Origin: a virus
Virus record (IMG/VR): IMGVR_UViG_3300006329_000017
Span: 1-59,021 of that record
Reading direction: 5' to 3' (one strand)
DNA: 59,021 nucleotides
How positions within the stretch are numbered: the first letter of the stretch is position 1; each line of letters begins with the position of its first letter. The notes beneath the pieces are model-generated. The model had not been told where the DNA came from, did not search any database, and saw only the letters and a program-made list of their open reading frames with translations. Shown here in pieces: positions 50,230 to 58,817 of the stretch. The position numbers were made by a program, and so were the translations under genes.

Positions 50230-51852
50230 TTAGATATCTCCCTTTTTATAGTCTTTAGGATCCACTCCTGGCTCCTCTTCCACTGGTTCGGGTTCGGGAG
50301 GCATCGCTGCCAATTCCATCTGCATCTTCTCAAGTTGAGCAATTTCTGCGGGTGGAACTACGAGACCAGCTTCGATTTCAGCCTGCATCTGTTCGTCTAT
50401 TTCACCGAATTCAGCATCAGTCTGCTTAAGTATATAGCGTCTCATGTACTCAACACTAAAATACTTACCTACGAAAGGATCCATTTGAGCAAGAAGTGCC
50501 ATCCTTTCGTTCATTACTTCCTTCTCTTTCATTTCAGAGAAGTAGTTGTCAGCAATGAAGTTATATTGGATGTGCTCTTTAAACTCATCCCATTCATCTA
50601 TAGTTATAACACCTTTAAGAATCAATTGAGTCTTAAGGATATCATTAAAGAGATCCGTAAACTTCTTACGCAGTCTTACTATAAATTTCTGGAACTTAAC
50701 TTCGTCTCTAGTGATTTCTGCACTACGTCCGATGTTAAATGAACTTTCGCTTTCTAATCTAGACTCAGGAACATTAAGTGCACGGTAAAGTTTCTTCTGG
50801 AAGTACTTAACATCTTCTAATTCACCTAGGTTTTGTCCACCTGGTAGTGTAGAAATTTCTGTACCCCTTCCACCTTCACGTCTTGGTAACCAGAAGTCCT
50901 CCAACATGGACATGAACTTCTTGTCGTCACGGATTTCTCCTGTGTCTGCATTATATACTAACTTATTCCTATAGCGAGACATAACCTCACGGAGGTATTG
51001 TTCTGCCTTTTGCTTAGGAAGGTTTCCTACATCAATGTAGAAAATTCTTCTTTCAGGTGCACGAGAAAGTCTGTATATAACTAGACTATCCTCAATCATA
51101 CGCAACTGATTAAGTGCTTTAATTGCTTTGTGAAGATGTGAAAGCACATAGTTACGCTGCATATCCATCTGTCCAGAGTGGACGTAGGTAACTGCATCGG
51201 GTGCGATTTTTACACCATTATTCTCGTATCCTTTTAATCCTTTAGGAGAATATATGTAATATTCTACGGACTTAGGTACGATACTTGTAACCTCAGGATC
51301 TACTACTCTCTGTCTATCCTTAGGTTTGTCAAACTCTATAACCTTTTTGATCTTTCTAGGATCAATGTAACGTAGTTCTGTAATTCCAAGAGCAGGATCG
51401 TTAACATCAATCATTTTATGATAAAAAAGTCTTCCGTCGATGTACCATCTACGGAAAATGTCGTATGCTTTTCTATCAAAATCTAATAAAACAAGAACGT
51501 TTTCGAATTCATCCCGAATAACGTTCTTTAGATTCTGACTAATTTTTAAATTTTGGAGGTCAATATCAACAGGGTGATCATTTAGATCTCCTGCTATTGC
51601 TTCGTTTACTACATCGTTAATAGCACTGTCGGCTTCTGGATGCAGAGACATTTCTCTGTATCTTCCTATGAGATCAGCTTCGCTTGCTTTATTAGCAGCG
51701 TCACCCATCTCAACGTACTGACCAAAATAACCACCTGCAACTATTGGACTCGCAGCGTCTTCTGATTCTTTACGCACAAAAGAAGGCTGGGTTCCCTTTC
51801 CAGGAGCCTTAGCCTTCTTTCTATCAAGCGAATAACCAAATAATTGAGACAT
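50230..51852 (-). CDS. 20: Portal protein gp20
   Basis: 540-aa dodecameric portal at the capsid vertex. ATG 51852 is chosen over the TTG just before. Recognisable blocks: LIGRYREMSLHPEADSAIND, YIDPRKIKKV, and DIDLQNLKISQ; a long helical C-terminal region then an acidic tail. A late promoter lies 28 bases upstream. Confidence 0.95.
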   Translation of the reverse strand: MSQLFGYSLDRKKAKAPGKGTQPSFVRKESEDAASPIVAGGYFGQYVEMGDAANKASEADLIGRYREMSLHPEADSAINDVVNEAIAGDLNDHPVDIDLQNLKISQNLKNVIRDEFENVLVLLDFDRKAYDIFRRWYIDGRLFYHKMIDVNDPALGITELRYIDPRKIKKVIEFDKPKDRQRVVDPEVTSIVPKSVEYYIYSPKGLKGYENNGVKIAPDAVTYVHSGQMDMQRNYVLSHLHKAIKALNQLRMIEDSLVIYRLSRAPERRIFYIDVGNLPKQKAEQYLREVMSRYRNKLVYNADTGEIRDDKKFMSMLEDFWLPRREGGRGTEISTLPGGQNLGELEDVKYFQKKLYRALNVPESRLESESSFNIGRSAEITRDEVKFQKFIVRLRKKFTDLFNDILKTQLILKGVITIDEWDEFKEHIQYNFIADNYFSEMKEKEVMNERMALLAQMDPFVGKYFSVEYMRRYILKQTDAEFGEIDEQMQAEIEAGLVVPPAEIAQLEKMQMELAAMPPEPEPVEEEPGVDPKDYKKGDI

Positions 51853-51880
51853 CAATATACCCGTTTACTGTATCATAACA

Positions 51881-51888
51881 TATTTATT
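51881..51888 (-). promoter_or_regulatory. Late promoter AATAAATA for gp20
   Basis: NATAAATA match between gp19 and gp20, correct spacing for the portal gene. Confidence 0.75.
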
Positions 51889-51900
51889 TAGGGAAGTAAA

Positions 51901-52551
51901 CTATCCGCCTACTGTAGGAGGTGTGTTAGTTGTACTTGTCTCTTCTCCCTTAATTGGTAACCAGTATTGTACTTGGAACTCAACTGTGTACTCTTCTGGA
52001 GTATCATTTGTTCCCCAATCTAGATCCAATGCGGATATGTTTGATGGCCAGATGCCTTCTAGTGTAGCCTGTTTGATGACTTCACCATCTCTCGATAGTT
52101 GATCAACAATTGCTCTACCCATGTACTCACCAGTACTCTGAGCAGAAGATCCATTGATCTTATACTCTTGTATGGTTTGTGCCCATGTTTCCATCTGTTG
52201 TCTAATTGTAAATCCTTCGTCGTTGAGAACAGTTACTGACCATGGTTCGTAAGTTCTGTCTCCTGCGATTTTAAGTTGACGACCTCTAAAAGGTACTTCT
52301 ACAACTCCGATAGTTGATGCAGGGAAACTTGCTGCCTTTACCATGAACTGTGTAAGTTCATCTAAAGAAGTAGTTCCTTGTCCCTCATTGTCTTGAGTGG
52401 ATGTTACTAAAGCATCATTTACTGGTTGTAGTGGTGTTAGCTGAGTCTTAGGTAAGTAGATACTAACCTGAAACAGGTTAGGTCTTGCCATTTCAGCAAA
52501 CTTACCTCTAAATTGATCAATCGACTTAGCGTATGGTGCGGTTGTTGCCAT
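51901..52551 (-). CDS. 19: Tail tube gp19
   Basis: 216-aa tube subunit. Starts ATTAPYAKSIDQFRGKFAEM with FQVSIYLP; C-terminal EYTVEFQVQYWLPIKG is typical for T4-like gp19. Strong AGGAG site. Located between sheath and portal, as in T4-like phages. Confidence 0.93.
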   Translation of the reverse strand: MATTAPYAKSIDQFRGKFAEMARPNLFQVSIYLPKTQLTPLQPVNDALVTSTQDNEGQGTTSLDELTQFMVKAASFPASTIGVVEVPFRGRQLKIAGDRTYEPWSVTVLNDEGFTIRQQMETWAQTIQEYKINGSSAQSTGEYMGRAIVDQLSRDGEVIKQATLEGIWPSNISALDLDWGTNDTPEEYTVEFQVQYWLPIKGEETSTTNTPPTVGG

Positions 52552-52584
52552 TGCTATTTACTCCTGATAAGTTAAACGGGTTAA

Positions 52585-55383
52585 TTAAGATACGATTTCA
52601 GAGAAACTAGCACCTGTTCTAGTTGCAGTGAATTGTAGTGTGATAAAGTTAATAGACCTTGTAGGCTTAACAAATATCTCTGCGAAGAATTCTCCACGGT
52701 CAATAGCATCAGGTGGGTTGTTGCTACTGTCACAAACAACTAAGAAATCAACGATTCCTCTTCTTGATTGTACTCCACGAAGGAAAGGATTAACTATATT
52801 TTTAAATCCTTGTCTGGTGAACTCATCATTCATCTCGAATAACTGACTCTTAGCAGCTACTGAGATTGCTCTCTCAATCACTAAGAACAGACGACGAACA
52901 TTGATTCTATCGAATGCACTTGCTATTCCTTGTGCAGTTTTGTCTCCGTAAAGGATGACTCCTTGTCCAGGGAATGAGCAGATTGGGTTGATACGAGCAG
53001 AATATAAACGATCTCTGTGATCTTTTAGAGGTGAGTATGCTAATTTAATAGCGTTTCTCAATTGTCCTCTGTTAAATCCTGCAGGTGAGAACCATGCTTC
53101 TTGGTTAAGAGCAGTGCTCAATGTTAGACCTGCAACGTCAGCATTACATGGTAAGTATCTATATTTATCGTTGTACTTGTCATAAACATACTTATAGTTA
53201 TTATCAAACACACCGTATGATGTGGAAGATAATGCTTCGAAGAACTCAATTACTCTATCTACGATAGTATTAACTGAAGGAACTCCGATCACTCTATCTC
53301 TAGGAGGAGATATGAATGCCATGCAGTCCTTACGAGTAGCAGCAAGGTCAAGCATCTTCTGTGCTTTTGCTGTGCTATCTGTTAGGTTACTCATTGCAGG
53401 ACCTTGGAGAATGTAATCAATCTCTTCTGTCTCTGCGTCAGAGTATAAGTCGTAAGAATCGAATAACTTATCCTTCTCTAGTGTGTATCCATCTACTCCA
53501 CCACGAAGACTGTACTTAACAGTAGAAGAATTGTAAGTGTATAGTAGAGGAATTGCTACTGGGTTTGCACCAGTTGGATCATCCTGTGACTTAAGAGAAT
53601 AAGTGTTCTTAAGTAAATCATACTTGCGGTTAGTAACTGCATTACCAATGTCACCTGTAACGTTAGTGTCAACATCAAATACAGTATTCGCTTCGTGTGA
53701 ACCCCACCAGATATATCTGGAGTTTTGCTTGATAACATCCTTATAATAGATGTTAGCACCTTGAGGTGACTTAGCGTCAGATCCCTTAGATACATCTAAG
53801 AATTTCTCAAGAATAGAACCAGGAACTCCTGTGATACCACCGTCACCATCGATGACTAGGATATGCATTAGGTCTCTGAATCCACCACGGTCTGATGCGA
53901 ACTCAGAAGTACCAGGTCTAGGAGCAATTGCTGACCATTTCTGGTTAGGACCATAGAAGCGAGAAATATACTCTTGCTCTATTCCTACGATACTTACGTT
54001 ATCACCATCGTTCTCTCCAGATGTAACTGTAGAAGAATCCTTAATAACTTGGTTTGCTGCAAAGTTTGTTGATCCTTCGCTGTGTGCAACAGTCAAACGA
54101 CGTTGTATTTTCTCCACAACTGCAGAGTCACCTGTAGCAGAACCAGGAGATCCACCACTGTTTGCTAGTTCTGTGAATGTATCACCAACTTCTAGGTAGT
54201 CAGAACCAGTGTCATCAACTGTTAACTCAATCTTACGAGAAGAAGCATCATAAGCAATGATCTTACCAGTAACGTTACCTGCAACAGCAGTGTAGAAGTT
54301 ATCTGCTTCGAATCCACCAACGAGGTTGGAACCTGCTTCGAAGGTTACGATCATAGAGTAACTAAAGACTTTAGAATATGTGTTAGTAGCACTTACGCTA
54401 ACACCAGATCCTGCTGTAAATTTCCACTCATTACCTGATGAAGGTGAGGATAACCAAAGTACTTGGTCAGGACCTGCGTCAGTAGCAACAACACGGATAG
54501 AGTTTCCGTAAACACCAGGAGTTCTTGCTGCCCATTTCCAGTTATTTGCTGCCTCTTCCGTAACAGCTTCGTAAGTAGAAATGTTCTTAATGATAGGTGG
54601 CGTAACACCTGTGGAAGTCTCTTCGTTGATTGTTGTCTTATTAACTGTAACTGTCTGAAGTGTTACCGCACTTCCGTTAGTATGAGCAGCAGCAGTTGTT
54701 CCAAGAGCACCACGAGTAACGGTTAGGTCATTTGTTGCAATAGCAGTGACCTGTAAAATCTCAGAGTCGATCAAGATGTAACTGTTATTCTGTACACCTA
54801 AGGTAGCAGCAGAAGTAACTGTTAAAGTTGTATCTGAATCACTGTAAGTACCACCTTCATTAACTGTAGAAGCAGTACCTGCAGGTTCGATCAATGCGAT
54901 TTGAGAAGATGCAGCGTGAGATACAGCAGATGTGCTCCATGCTCCACGAGTAACAGTAATGTCTAGACCAGAGATAGCAGTAATCTTAAGAATTTCAGCA
55001 TCGATTTTAAGATAATCGTTAACATCAAATCCAGTTGCAGATGTAACTGTTAGAGTTGTATCTGTAGCGTCGAATGTTGTCTGTGTGATTTGAGTAGCGT
55101 CAATAGCATTCTTTAGAGATGCATTGTCGGCACGCACTACTTTGACAGATCCACCGTATAGTAGGAACTGTGCAACTGCGAACCAATACTCATAGTTGTA
55201 ATCATTTGGTTTACCAAATGTAGCAATTAGTTCTCGTTCTGAAGAAATTGTCTGAACCTCTTCTACAGGTCCTTTCTCAAATGCACCTGCTATAGCAGCT
55301 ACATTATCCACCGTTGCATTGGTGGTATGAGACAGATCTCTTTCTAGTACGACAACACCTGGTGATGCTTGTGTTGATGCCAT
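52585..55383 (-). CDS. 18: Tail sheath gp18 with inserted tandem repeat
   Basis: 932-aa contractile sheath. N-terminus SPGVVVLERDLSHTT and the C-terminal block (FEMNDEFTRQGFKNIVNPFL, then FVKPTRSINFITLQFTATRT) are conserved T4-sheath signatures. Inside, residues about 104-165 and 180-242 are two similar beta modules (DTTLTVTSA... then IDAEILKITAI / IDSEILQVTAI and TVTRGA), an insertion that enlarges the protein well beyond T4 gp18 (659 aa). An AAGGAG site precedes ATG. Confidence 0.95.
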   Translation of the reverse strand: MASTQASPGVVVLERDLSHTTNATVDNVAAIAGAFEKGPVEEVQTISSERELIATFGKPNDYNYEYWFAVAQFLLYGGSVKVVRADNASLKNAIDATQITQTTFDATDTTLTVTSATGFDVNDYLKIDAEILKITAISGLDITVTRGAWSTSAVSHAASSQIALIEPAGTASTVNEGGTYSDSDTTLTVTSAATLGVQNNSYILIDSEILQVTAIATNDLTVTRGALGTTAAAHTNGSAVTLQTVTVNKTTINEETSTGVTPPIIKNISTYEAVTEEAANNWKWAARTPGVYGNSIRVVATDAGPDQVLWLSSPSSGNEWKFTAGSGVSVSATNTYSKVFSYSMIVTFEAGSNLVGGFEADNFYTAVAGNVTGKIIAYDASSRKIELTVDDTGSDYLEVGDTFTELANSGGSPGSATGDSAVVEKIQRRLTVAHSEGSTNFAANQVIKDSSTVTSGENDGDNVSIVGIEQEYISRFYGPNQKWSAIAPRPGTSEFASDRGGFRDLMHILVIDGDGGITGVPGSILEKFLDVSKGSDAKSPQGANIYYKDVIKQNSRYIWWGSHEANTVFDVDTNVTGDIGNAVTNRKYDLLKNTYSLKSQDDPTGANPVAIPLLYTYNSSTVKYSLRGGVDGYTLEKDKLFDSYDLYSDAETEEIDYILQGPAMSNLTDSTAKAQKMLDLAATRKDCMAFISPPRDRVIGVPSVNTIVDRVIEFFEALSSTSYGVFDNNYKYVYDKYNDKYRYLPCNADVAGLTLSTALNQEAWFSPAGFNRGQLRNAIKLAYSPLKDHRDRLYSARINPICSFPGQGVILYGDKTAQGIASAFDRINVRRLFLVIERAISVAAKSQLFEMNDEFTRQGFKNIVNPFLRGVQSRRGIVDFLVVCDSSNNPPDAIDRGEFFAEIFVKPTRSINFITLQFTATRTGASFSEIVS
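54658..55074 (-). repeat. Tandem ~60-residue repeat inside gp18
   Basis: Two protein-level copies at residues 104-165 and 180-242, both with DTTLTVTSA, EIL-(K/Q)-(I/V)-TAI and TVTRGA. Nucleotide copies have drifted, so it is an old duplication. Confidence 0.75.
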
Positions 55384-55423
55384 CTTTAATATCTCCTTGT
55401 GGTCATTACTTGGATGCTTTAAT

Positions 55424-55431
55424 TATTTATT
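55424..55431 (-). promoter_or_regulatory. Late promoter AATAAATA for gp18
   Basis: NATAAATA match on the minus strand, 41 bases before the sheath ATG. Confidence 0.75.
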
Positions 55432-55466
55432 AAAAGGTGTTTTTCCACGGGGAAACTTAGCGGAAA

Positions 55467-55718
55467 CTACCAGTCTGGATAATCTGCTAGGTAAGGAGGT
55501 AAAGGTCTAGGTCTTCTTTTATTCTTTGTAACTCTAGTTATAGTACAGACTTTACACTCATACGAAAAAGCAGAGGGTGTTGCACCTCTGTCTTTACGGG
55601 TCATATAATAATCTTCTAATAAGTTCTTATCTAATCCACATGTCTTACATCTTCTCTCTTTAAATAATAAATGTTCTAACTCAATCTGGGTCTGTATATC
55701 AGTATATGCTTCCATCAT
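55467..55718 (-). CDS. Small CxxC/CxxC zinc-ribbon-like protein
   Basis: 83 aa from ATG 55718 (overlapping the terminase stop as ATGA). Two CxxC pairs (RRCKTCGL and YECKVCTI) with MTRKDRGATPSAFSYECK between them fit a zinc ribbon seen in small cyanophage proteins and in HNH-associated domains. No HNH catalytic residues present. DNA binding is likely; a role with terminase is only suggested by position. Confidence 0.75.
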   Translation of the reverse strand: MMEAYTDIQTQIELEHLLFKERRCKTCGLDKNLLEDYYMTRKDRGATPSAFSYECKVCTITRVTKNKRRPRPLPPYLADYPDW

Positions 55719-57388
55719 GAGAGGTATTCCCACATATAAGATCTATTTCCATACTCATCCATGACACCACCAGTGTTGTCTGTCTGCCATACATCACCAT
55801 CAACAACCTCTATCTCCTCACCTAGACCATCATCAACAAATCCAAAGGGTGCCATGTCTTGTTCTATACCTTCCCTTTGCTCTTTATACATTCTTGCTCT
55901 TACATCGGAGTCGTGAAGTTCTTTAAAATAATCGGAAGTTGCGAGCCAACTAAAAATAACCAAGCACATAGCAAGATCATCATTGCAACCGTCCTCTGCT
56001 TCCCATGCTTGTCCTTTTTGGATGAAGGTTGTGAGTTCTGAGATGATGTCATAGTCGTTTAGTAATAATTTGTCGTCTTCTAGTAACTGTTTTAGGTTAG
56101 AACACCCTTGTTTCTTGACAGTAGTAGACATTTTTACACCTAATTGTACTTTTGTACCACTAAATCCCTGTCCAATGACCTGTCCCGCCCTACCACGCAT
56201 AGCAGACATTAATAGATTATCATATTCTAGGTCAAATTGTAAAATATCTCCTATTTGTGCACCAATATCGTTAACTTCTACCAATACATACGCATGATTG
56301 TATGCACATGCCACTTGATGTATGATATTTGGGAATAATAATGGTTTAATTGTGTTATTTCTATACTTTGCTACCAACTGATAGGGTATTGTTGACGTAT
56401 CTATCACTGTAAATGCACTATAATCCTTAGTTACACCCCTTGCAACGTCCACAGTGATAGTATATTGGTGTCCTTCCTCTGGTTTTATATAAACATCCAA
56501 CCCCTGATTGCTTGTTAGTGGATCTTCATAGGTCATAGTCCTCAATTTAGACGCTGAAATCAATGTATCAACAGATCCTAGGAACTCACACTCAAACTCA
56601 ACTCGAAATTGTTCTTCCGAAGTGTTGGCTATGGTCTGTTCTTTCCATACATCGTCTCTACCAGGCACCTGAGACCAGTGAACCTCCGTAGTTGTGTACT
56701 CGTTCTTACCTCTCTCGGCATCATGCCAGAGTTTGTAGAACATATTCATCCCGTGAGGGGTAGAAATGATAATAACTTTTGTTGATTTACCAGAAGATAT
56801 AGTAGGATACACAGAACTGAAAAACTGGTCAGCAATATGATTCGGAATGAATGCGAATTCGTCCAGAAATATAACGTTAAAGGACATACCCCGAACAGCA
56901 CTAGCAGAAGTAGAAGCAGCGAGGATTTTACTTCCGTTTTCCAATTCGAGTGACCCTTTGTTCCATCCGACAATACCCTGTTGCATCCATTTTGGGAGAT
57001 TCTCATAAGAAAGTTGTAAGCGACCCAACATTTCTCTTGCAGTGGCTGCTTTGTTTGCGAGGATTGCGACATTTACATTATCATTAAAGAGTACATACCA
57101 CAACAAATAGGAAGTAACGATAGTTGACTTCCCTGACTGTCTTGGCAACTTTGCTATATTAAATCTATCTTCATCAAACTTCCTAACCATGTCAACCTGA
57201 AAGTCATACATGTCAAAAGGTACTAGACCTTTGTCTAGTGATACAATCTTGATGTATTTCTGGATGAAATGTACAGGATCTTGGCTACACTTAATAAACT
57301 CCTTCACCTGTTTAGGTGAGAAGTTCGTAGGTACATTCGCCTTTTTAAGGTTCGGGTTACCTAAGTATATGTCCTGTGTTACTGCCAC
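55715..57388 (-). CDS. 17: Terminase large subunit gp17
   Basis: 557-aa packaging motor. Start is GTG 57388, with AAGG upstream and directly next to the nuclease stop. ATPase: Walker A LPRQSGKS (81-88), Walker B VIFLDEF (172-178), coupling motif STPHG. C-terminal RNase H-type nuclease with acids D314 (ITVDVARG) and D322 (KDYSAF). Complete. Confidence 0.96.
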   Translation of the reverse strand: MAVTQDIYLGNPNLKKANVPTNFSPKQVKEFIKCSQDPVHFIQKYIKIVSLDKGLVPFDMYDFQVDMVRKFDEDRFNIAKLPRQSGKSTIVTSYLLWYVLFNDNVNVAILANKAATAREMLGRLQLSYENLPKWMQQGIVGWNKGSLELENGSKILAASTSASAVRGMSFNVIFLDEFAFIPNHIADQFFSSVYPTISSGKSTKVIIISTPHGMNMFYKLWHDAERGKNEYTTTEVHWSQVPGRDDVWKEQTIANTSEEQFRVEFECEFLGSVDTLISASKLRTMTYEDPLTSNQGLDVYIKPEEGHQYTITVDVARGVTKDYSAFTVIDTSTIPYQLVAKYRNNTIKPLLFPNIIHQVACAYNHAYVLVEVNDIGAQIGDILQFDLEYDNLLMSAMRGRAGQVIGQGFSGTKVQLGVKMSTTVKKQGCSNLKQLLEDDKLLLNDYDIISELTTFIQKGQAWEAEDGCNDDLAMCLVIFSWLATSDYFKELHDSDVRARMYKEQREGIEQDMAPFGFVDDGLGEEIEVVDGDVWQTDNTGGVMDEYGNRSYMWEYLS

Positions 57389-57853
57389 TTAACCTTCTTG
57401 TAAAGTACCTTGACTCCTACGGATCTCTCTTAGTTCCTCGAAGTTCTTTTTCTTTGTACCTCCGTCATATTCCCACGCATACCCTTCCTTAATCATCTGT
57501 TCGTTGAGTGATATATCATCTTCGCCAACGTATAACCAACCAAGAAGCCTACCATACTTACCCATGCCACCTTTAAGTTCAGTTCTGATAGTAAGTTCAT
57601 TGTCTCCTTTGATTGTATCTTCTAACGTTCCTTTGAGCCAATTAGTTGCATCTATTCCCAGTGCCTTCTCTTCCAAGTCTCTTGTTCTTTTTTCTGGCGT
57701 ATCAATTCCTGCAACTCTAACTCTTTCTTTCTTGTATAAGTCAAACCCAAGATCAATGGTGACATCAATAGTATCGCCGTCAACAACACGGTTAATCTTC
57801 GTTACTCGAAAGTTGTAACAACTCTTCCGACTCGGTGGGGTCATTGCTCCCAT
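57389..57853 (-). CDS. Thermonuclease-like (SNase) nuclease
   Basis: ATG 57853 chosen for the GGAG 7 bases upstream; 154 aa. Staphylococcal nuclease fold: RVVDGDTIDV, ERVRVAGIDTPE (metal and phosphate site) and KYGRLLGWLYVG, with the catalytic Arg/Glu likely in this region. Its length is normal. Common next to terminase in cyanophages. May process DNA or RNA. Confidence 0.88.
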   Translation of the reverse strand: MGAMTPPSRKSCYNFRVTKINRVVDGDTIDVTIDLGFDLYKKERVRVAGIDTPEKRTRDLEEKALGIDATNWLKGTLEDTIKGDNELTIRTELKGGMGKYGRLLGWLYVGEDDISLNEQMIKEGYAWEYDGGTKKKNFEELREIRRSQGTLQEG

Positions 57854-58346
57854 TTTCATACTCCATAAGTGTATTATTTATCATATCCTCTATTGGAGTT
57901 CTTTTAATTCTAGATTCATGGTCTCTCATTTTCTGTATCCACTCGTTTGTAGGAAATGAATGACCCATGTGTGCTATATCAAACGGATCATCATCTCTTG
58001 AATCATATAATGTAAGTGTATGAGTAAAAGCATCTGGAATCTCTTCATCAAATGATTCATCTGTTATTCCTTTAGGTTCTTCCAATATTACAGTATCCCA
58101 AGGTGGACAATAGGTAGGTTCACCATCTAAACGAGGACTACATGCTTCTGCCTTTGGTGCAAAGTATCCTGCTCCAATAACAGCAAGTGCTATAGATCCC
58201 AAGAGACCTATAGCAGCAACTACTTTCTCATTTGCACGAACTCTTCCAGTAAGTTCTTTTTGTTTTTCTAATAAGGCATCAACCTTCGTGTGCAACACTG
58301 CTATGTGTGCGTCCACTTTCAGATCCTTCAATGTTTTCTTCGTCAT
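57792..58346 (-). CDS. Membrane protein with coiled-coil start and acidic domain
   Basis: 184 aa from ATG 58346. An N-terminal helical coiled coil (AHIAVLHTKVDALLEKQKEL), a transmembrane helix (VVAAIGLLGSIALAVIGAGYF, about 43-63) and an acidic, extracellular-type domain (GEPTYCPPWDTVILEEPKG). Its 3' end overlaps the SNase gene. Function unknown. Confidence 0.68.
   Translation of the reverse strand: MTKKTLKDLKVDAHIAVLHTKVDALLEKQKELTGRVRANEKVVAAIGLLGSIALAVIGAGYFAPKAEACSPRLDGEPTYCPPWDTVILEEPKGITDESFDEEIPDAFTHTLTLYDSRDDDPFDIAHMGHSFPTNEWIQKMRDHESRIKRTPIEDMINNTLMEYENGSNDPTESEELLQLSSNED
57875..57882 (-). promoter_or_regulatory. Late promoter GATAAATA
   Basis: NATAAATA match inside the 3' end of the membrane protein gene, before the SNase and terminase genes. 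Confidence 0.6.
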
Positions 58347-58443
58347 TAGGATACCATGTATCATACATGAATATGTAGTAAATTGCAATTCCCACTGCAA
58401 CGAGAAGGATAGCAATCATTATATTAACTGAATGTACAACCAT
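58279..58443 (-). CDS. 54-aa membrane protein, overlapping neighbour
   Basis: 54 aa from ATG 58443 to TGA 58279. Transmembrane helix (IMIAILLVAVGIAIYYIFMY) and a short polar tail. Start overlaps the stop of the 37-aa gene (TAATG). It overlaps the coiled-coil membrane gene by 68 bases in another frame, so one end may be trimmed. Likely real. Confidence 0.6.
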   Translation of the reverse strand: MVVHSVNIMIAILLVAVGIAIYYIFMYDTWYPNDEENIEGSESGRTHSSVAHEG

Positions 58444-58556
58444 TAGACGTATGCTTCAGCAGCAAGTCTAAATGCTAATCCTAGAGAAACTCCCATCACT
58501 GTGAGTCTACTCATCCACCACATTATCTCATGCTTATGCTTCGTAATACGACTCAT
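58443..58556 (-). CDS. 37-aa membrane micro-protein
   Basis: 37 aa: a basic start (SRITKHKHE) and a hydrophobic helix (MSRLTVMGVSLGLAFRLAA). Its ATG overlaps the stop of the 60-aa gene (ATGA), and its stop overlaps the next start (TAATG), a chained coupling. Confidence 0.6.
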   Translation of the reverse strand: MSRITKHKHEIMWWMSRLTVMGVSLGLAFRLAAEAYV

Positions 58557-58735
58557 AGCTCCATACCCATGGTACAGTAATCAATAAAATGAGGATGCTC
58601 CCTTAGACCAGGGACATCCTCTTTTGAATGTTGTATTGCTTCATATGCATCTTCTGCATACTCACATATCTCATAATGATTTTTTTGTAAGTCGTGATAA
58701 CCGACTGTGTAATGTCTCTGTTGAGTCAGGGGCAT
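58553..58735 (-). CDS. Small soluble protein, 60 aa
   Basis: ATG 58735 is preferred because the late promoter at 58761-58768 would start transcription downstream of an earlier ATG at 58759. 60 aa: TVGYHDLQKNHYEICEYAED with an acidic helix and a C-terminal HFIDYCTMG. Conserved-looking in layout (YEICEYAEDAYEAI), function unknown. Heads the micro-gene chain. Confidence 0.65.
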   Translation of the reverse strand: MPLTQQRHYTVGYHDLQKNHYEICEYAEDAYEAIQHSKEDVPGLREHPHFIDYCTMGMEL

Positions 58736-58760
58736 GATTGTTTCAATCCCGTACTGCATA

Positions 58761-58768
58761 TATTTATA
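58761..58768 (-). promoter_or_regulatory. Late promoter TATAAATA
   Basis: An exact late consensus upstream of the chained small genes leading to SNase and terminase. Confidence 0.78.
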
Positions 58769-58817
58769 GCACAGATTGAGTAATTTTGCTTAGTTCAGTG
58801 TGGACTCACTGACACTG

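Noticed and set aside
54658-55074. CRISPR-like repeats in the sheath gene
   Set aside because: The repeats are two protein-level beta modules within an open reading frame, not spaced direct repeats.
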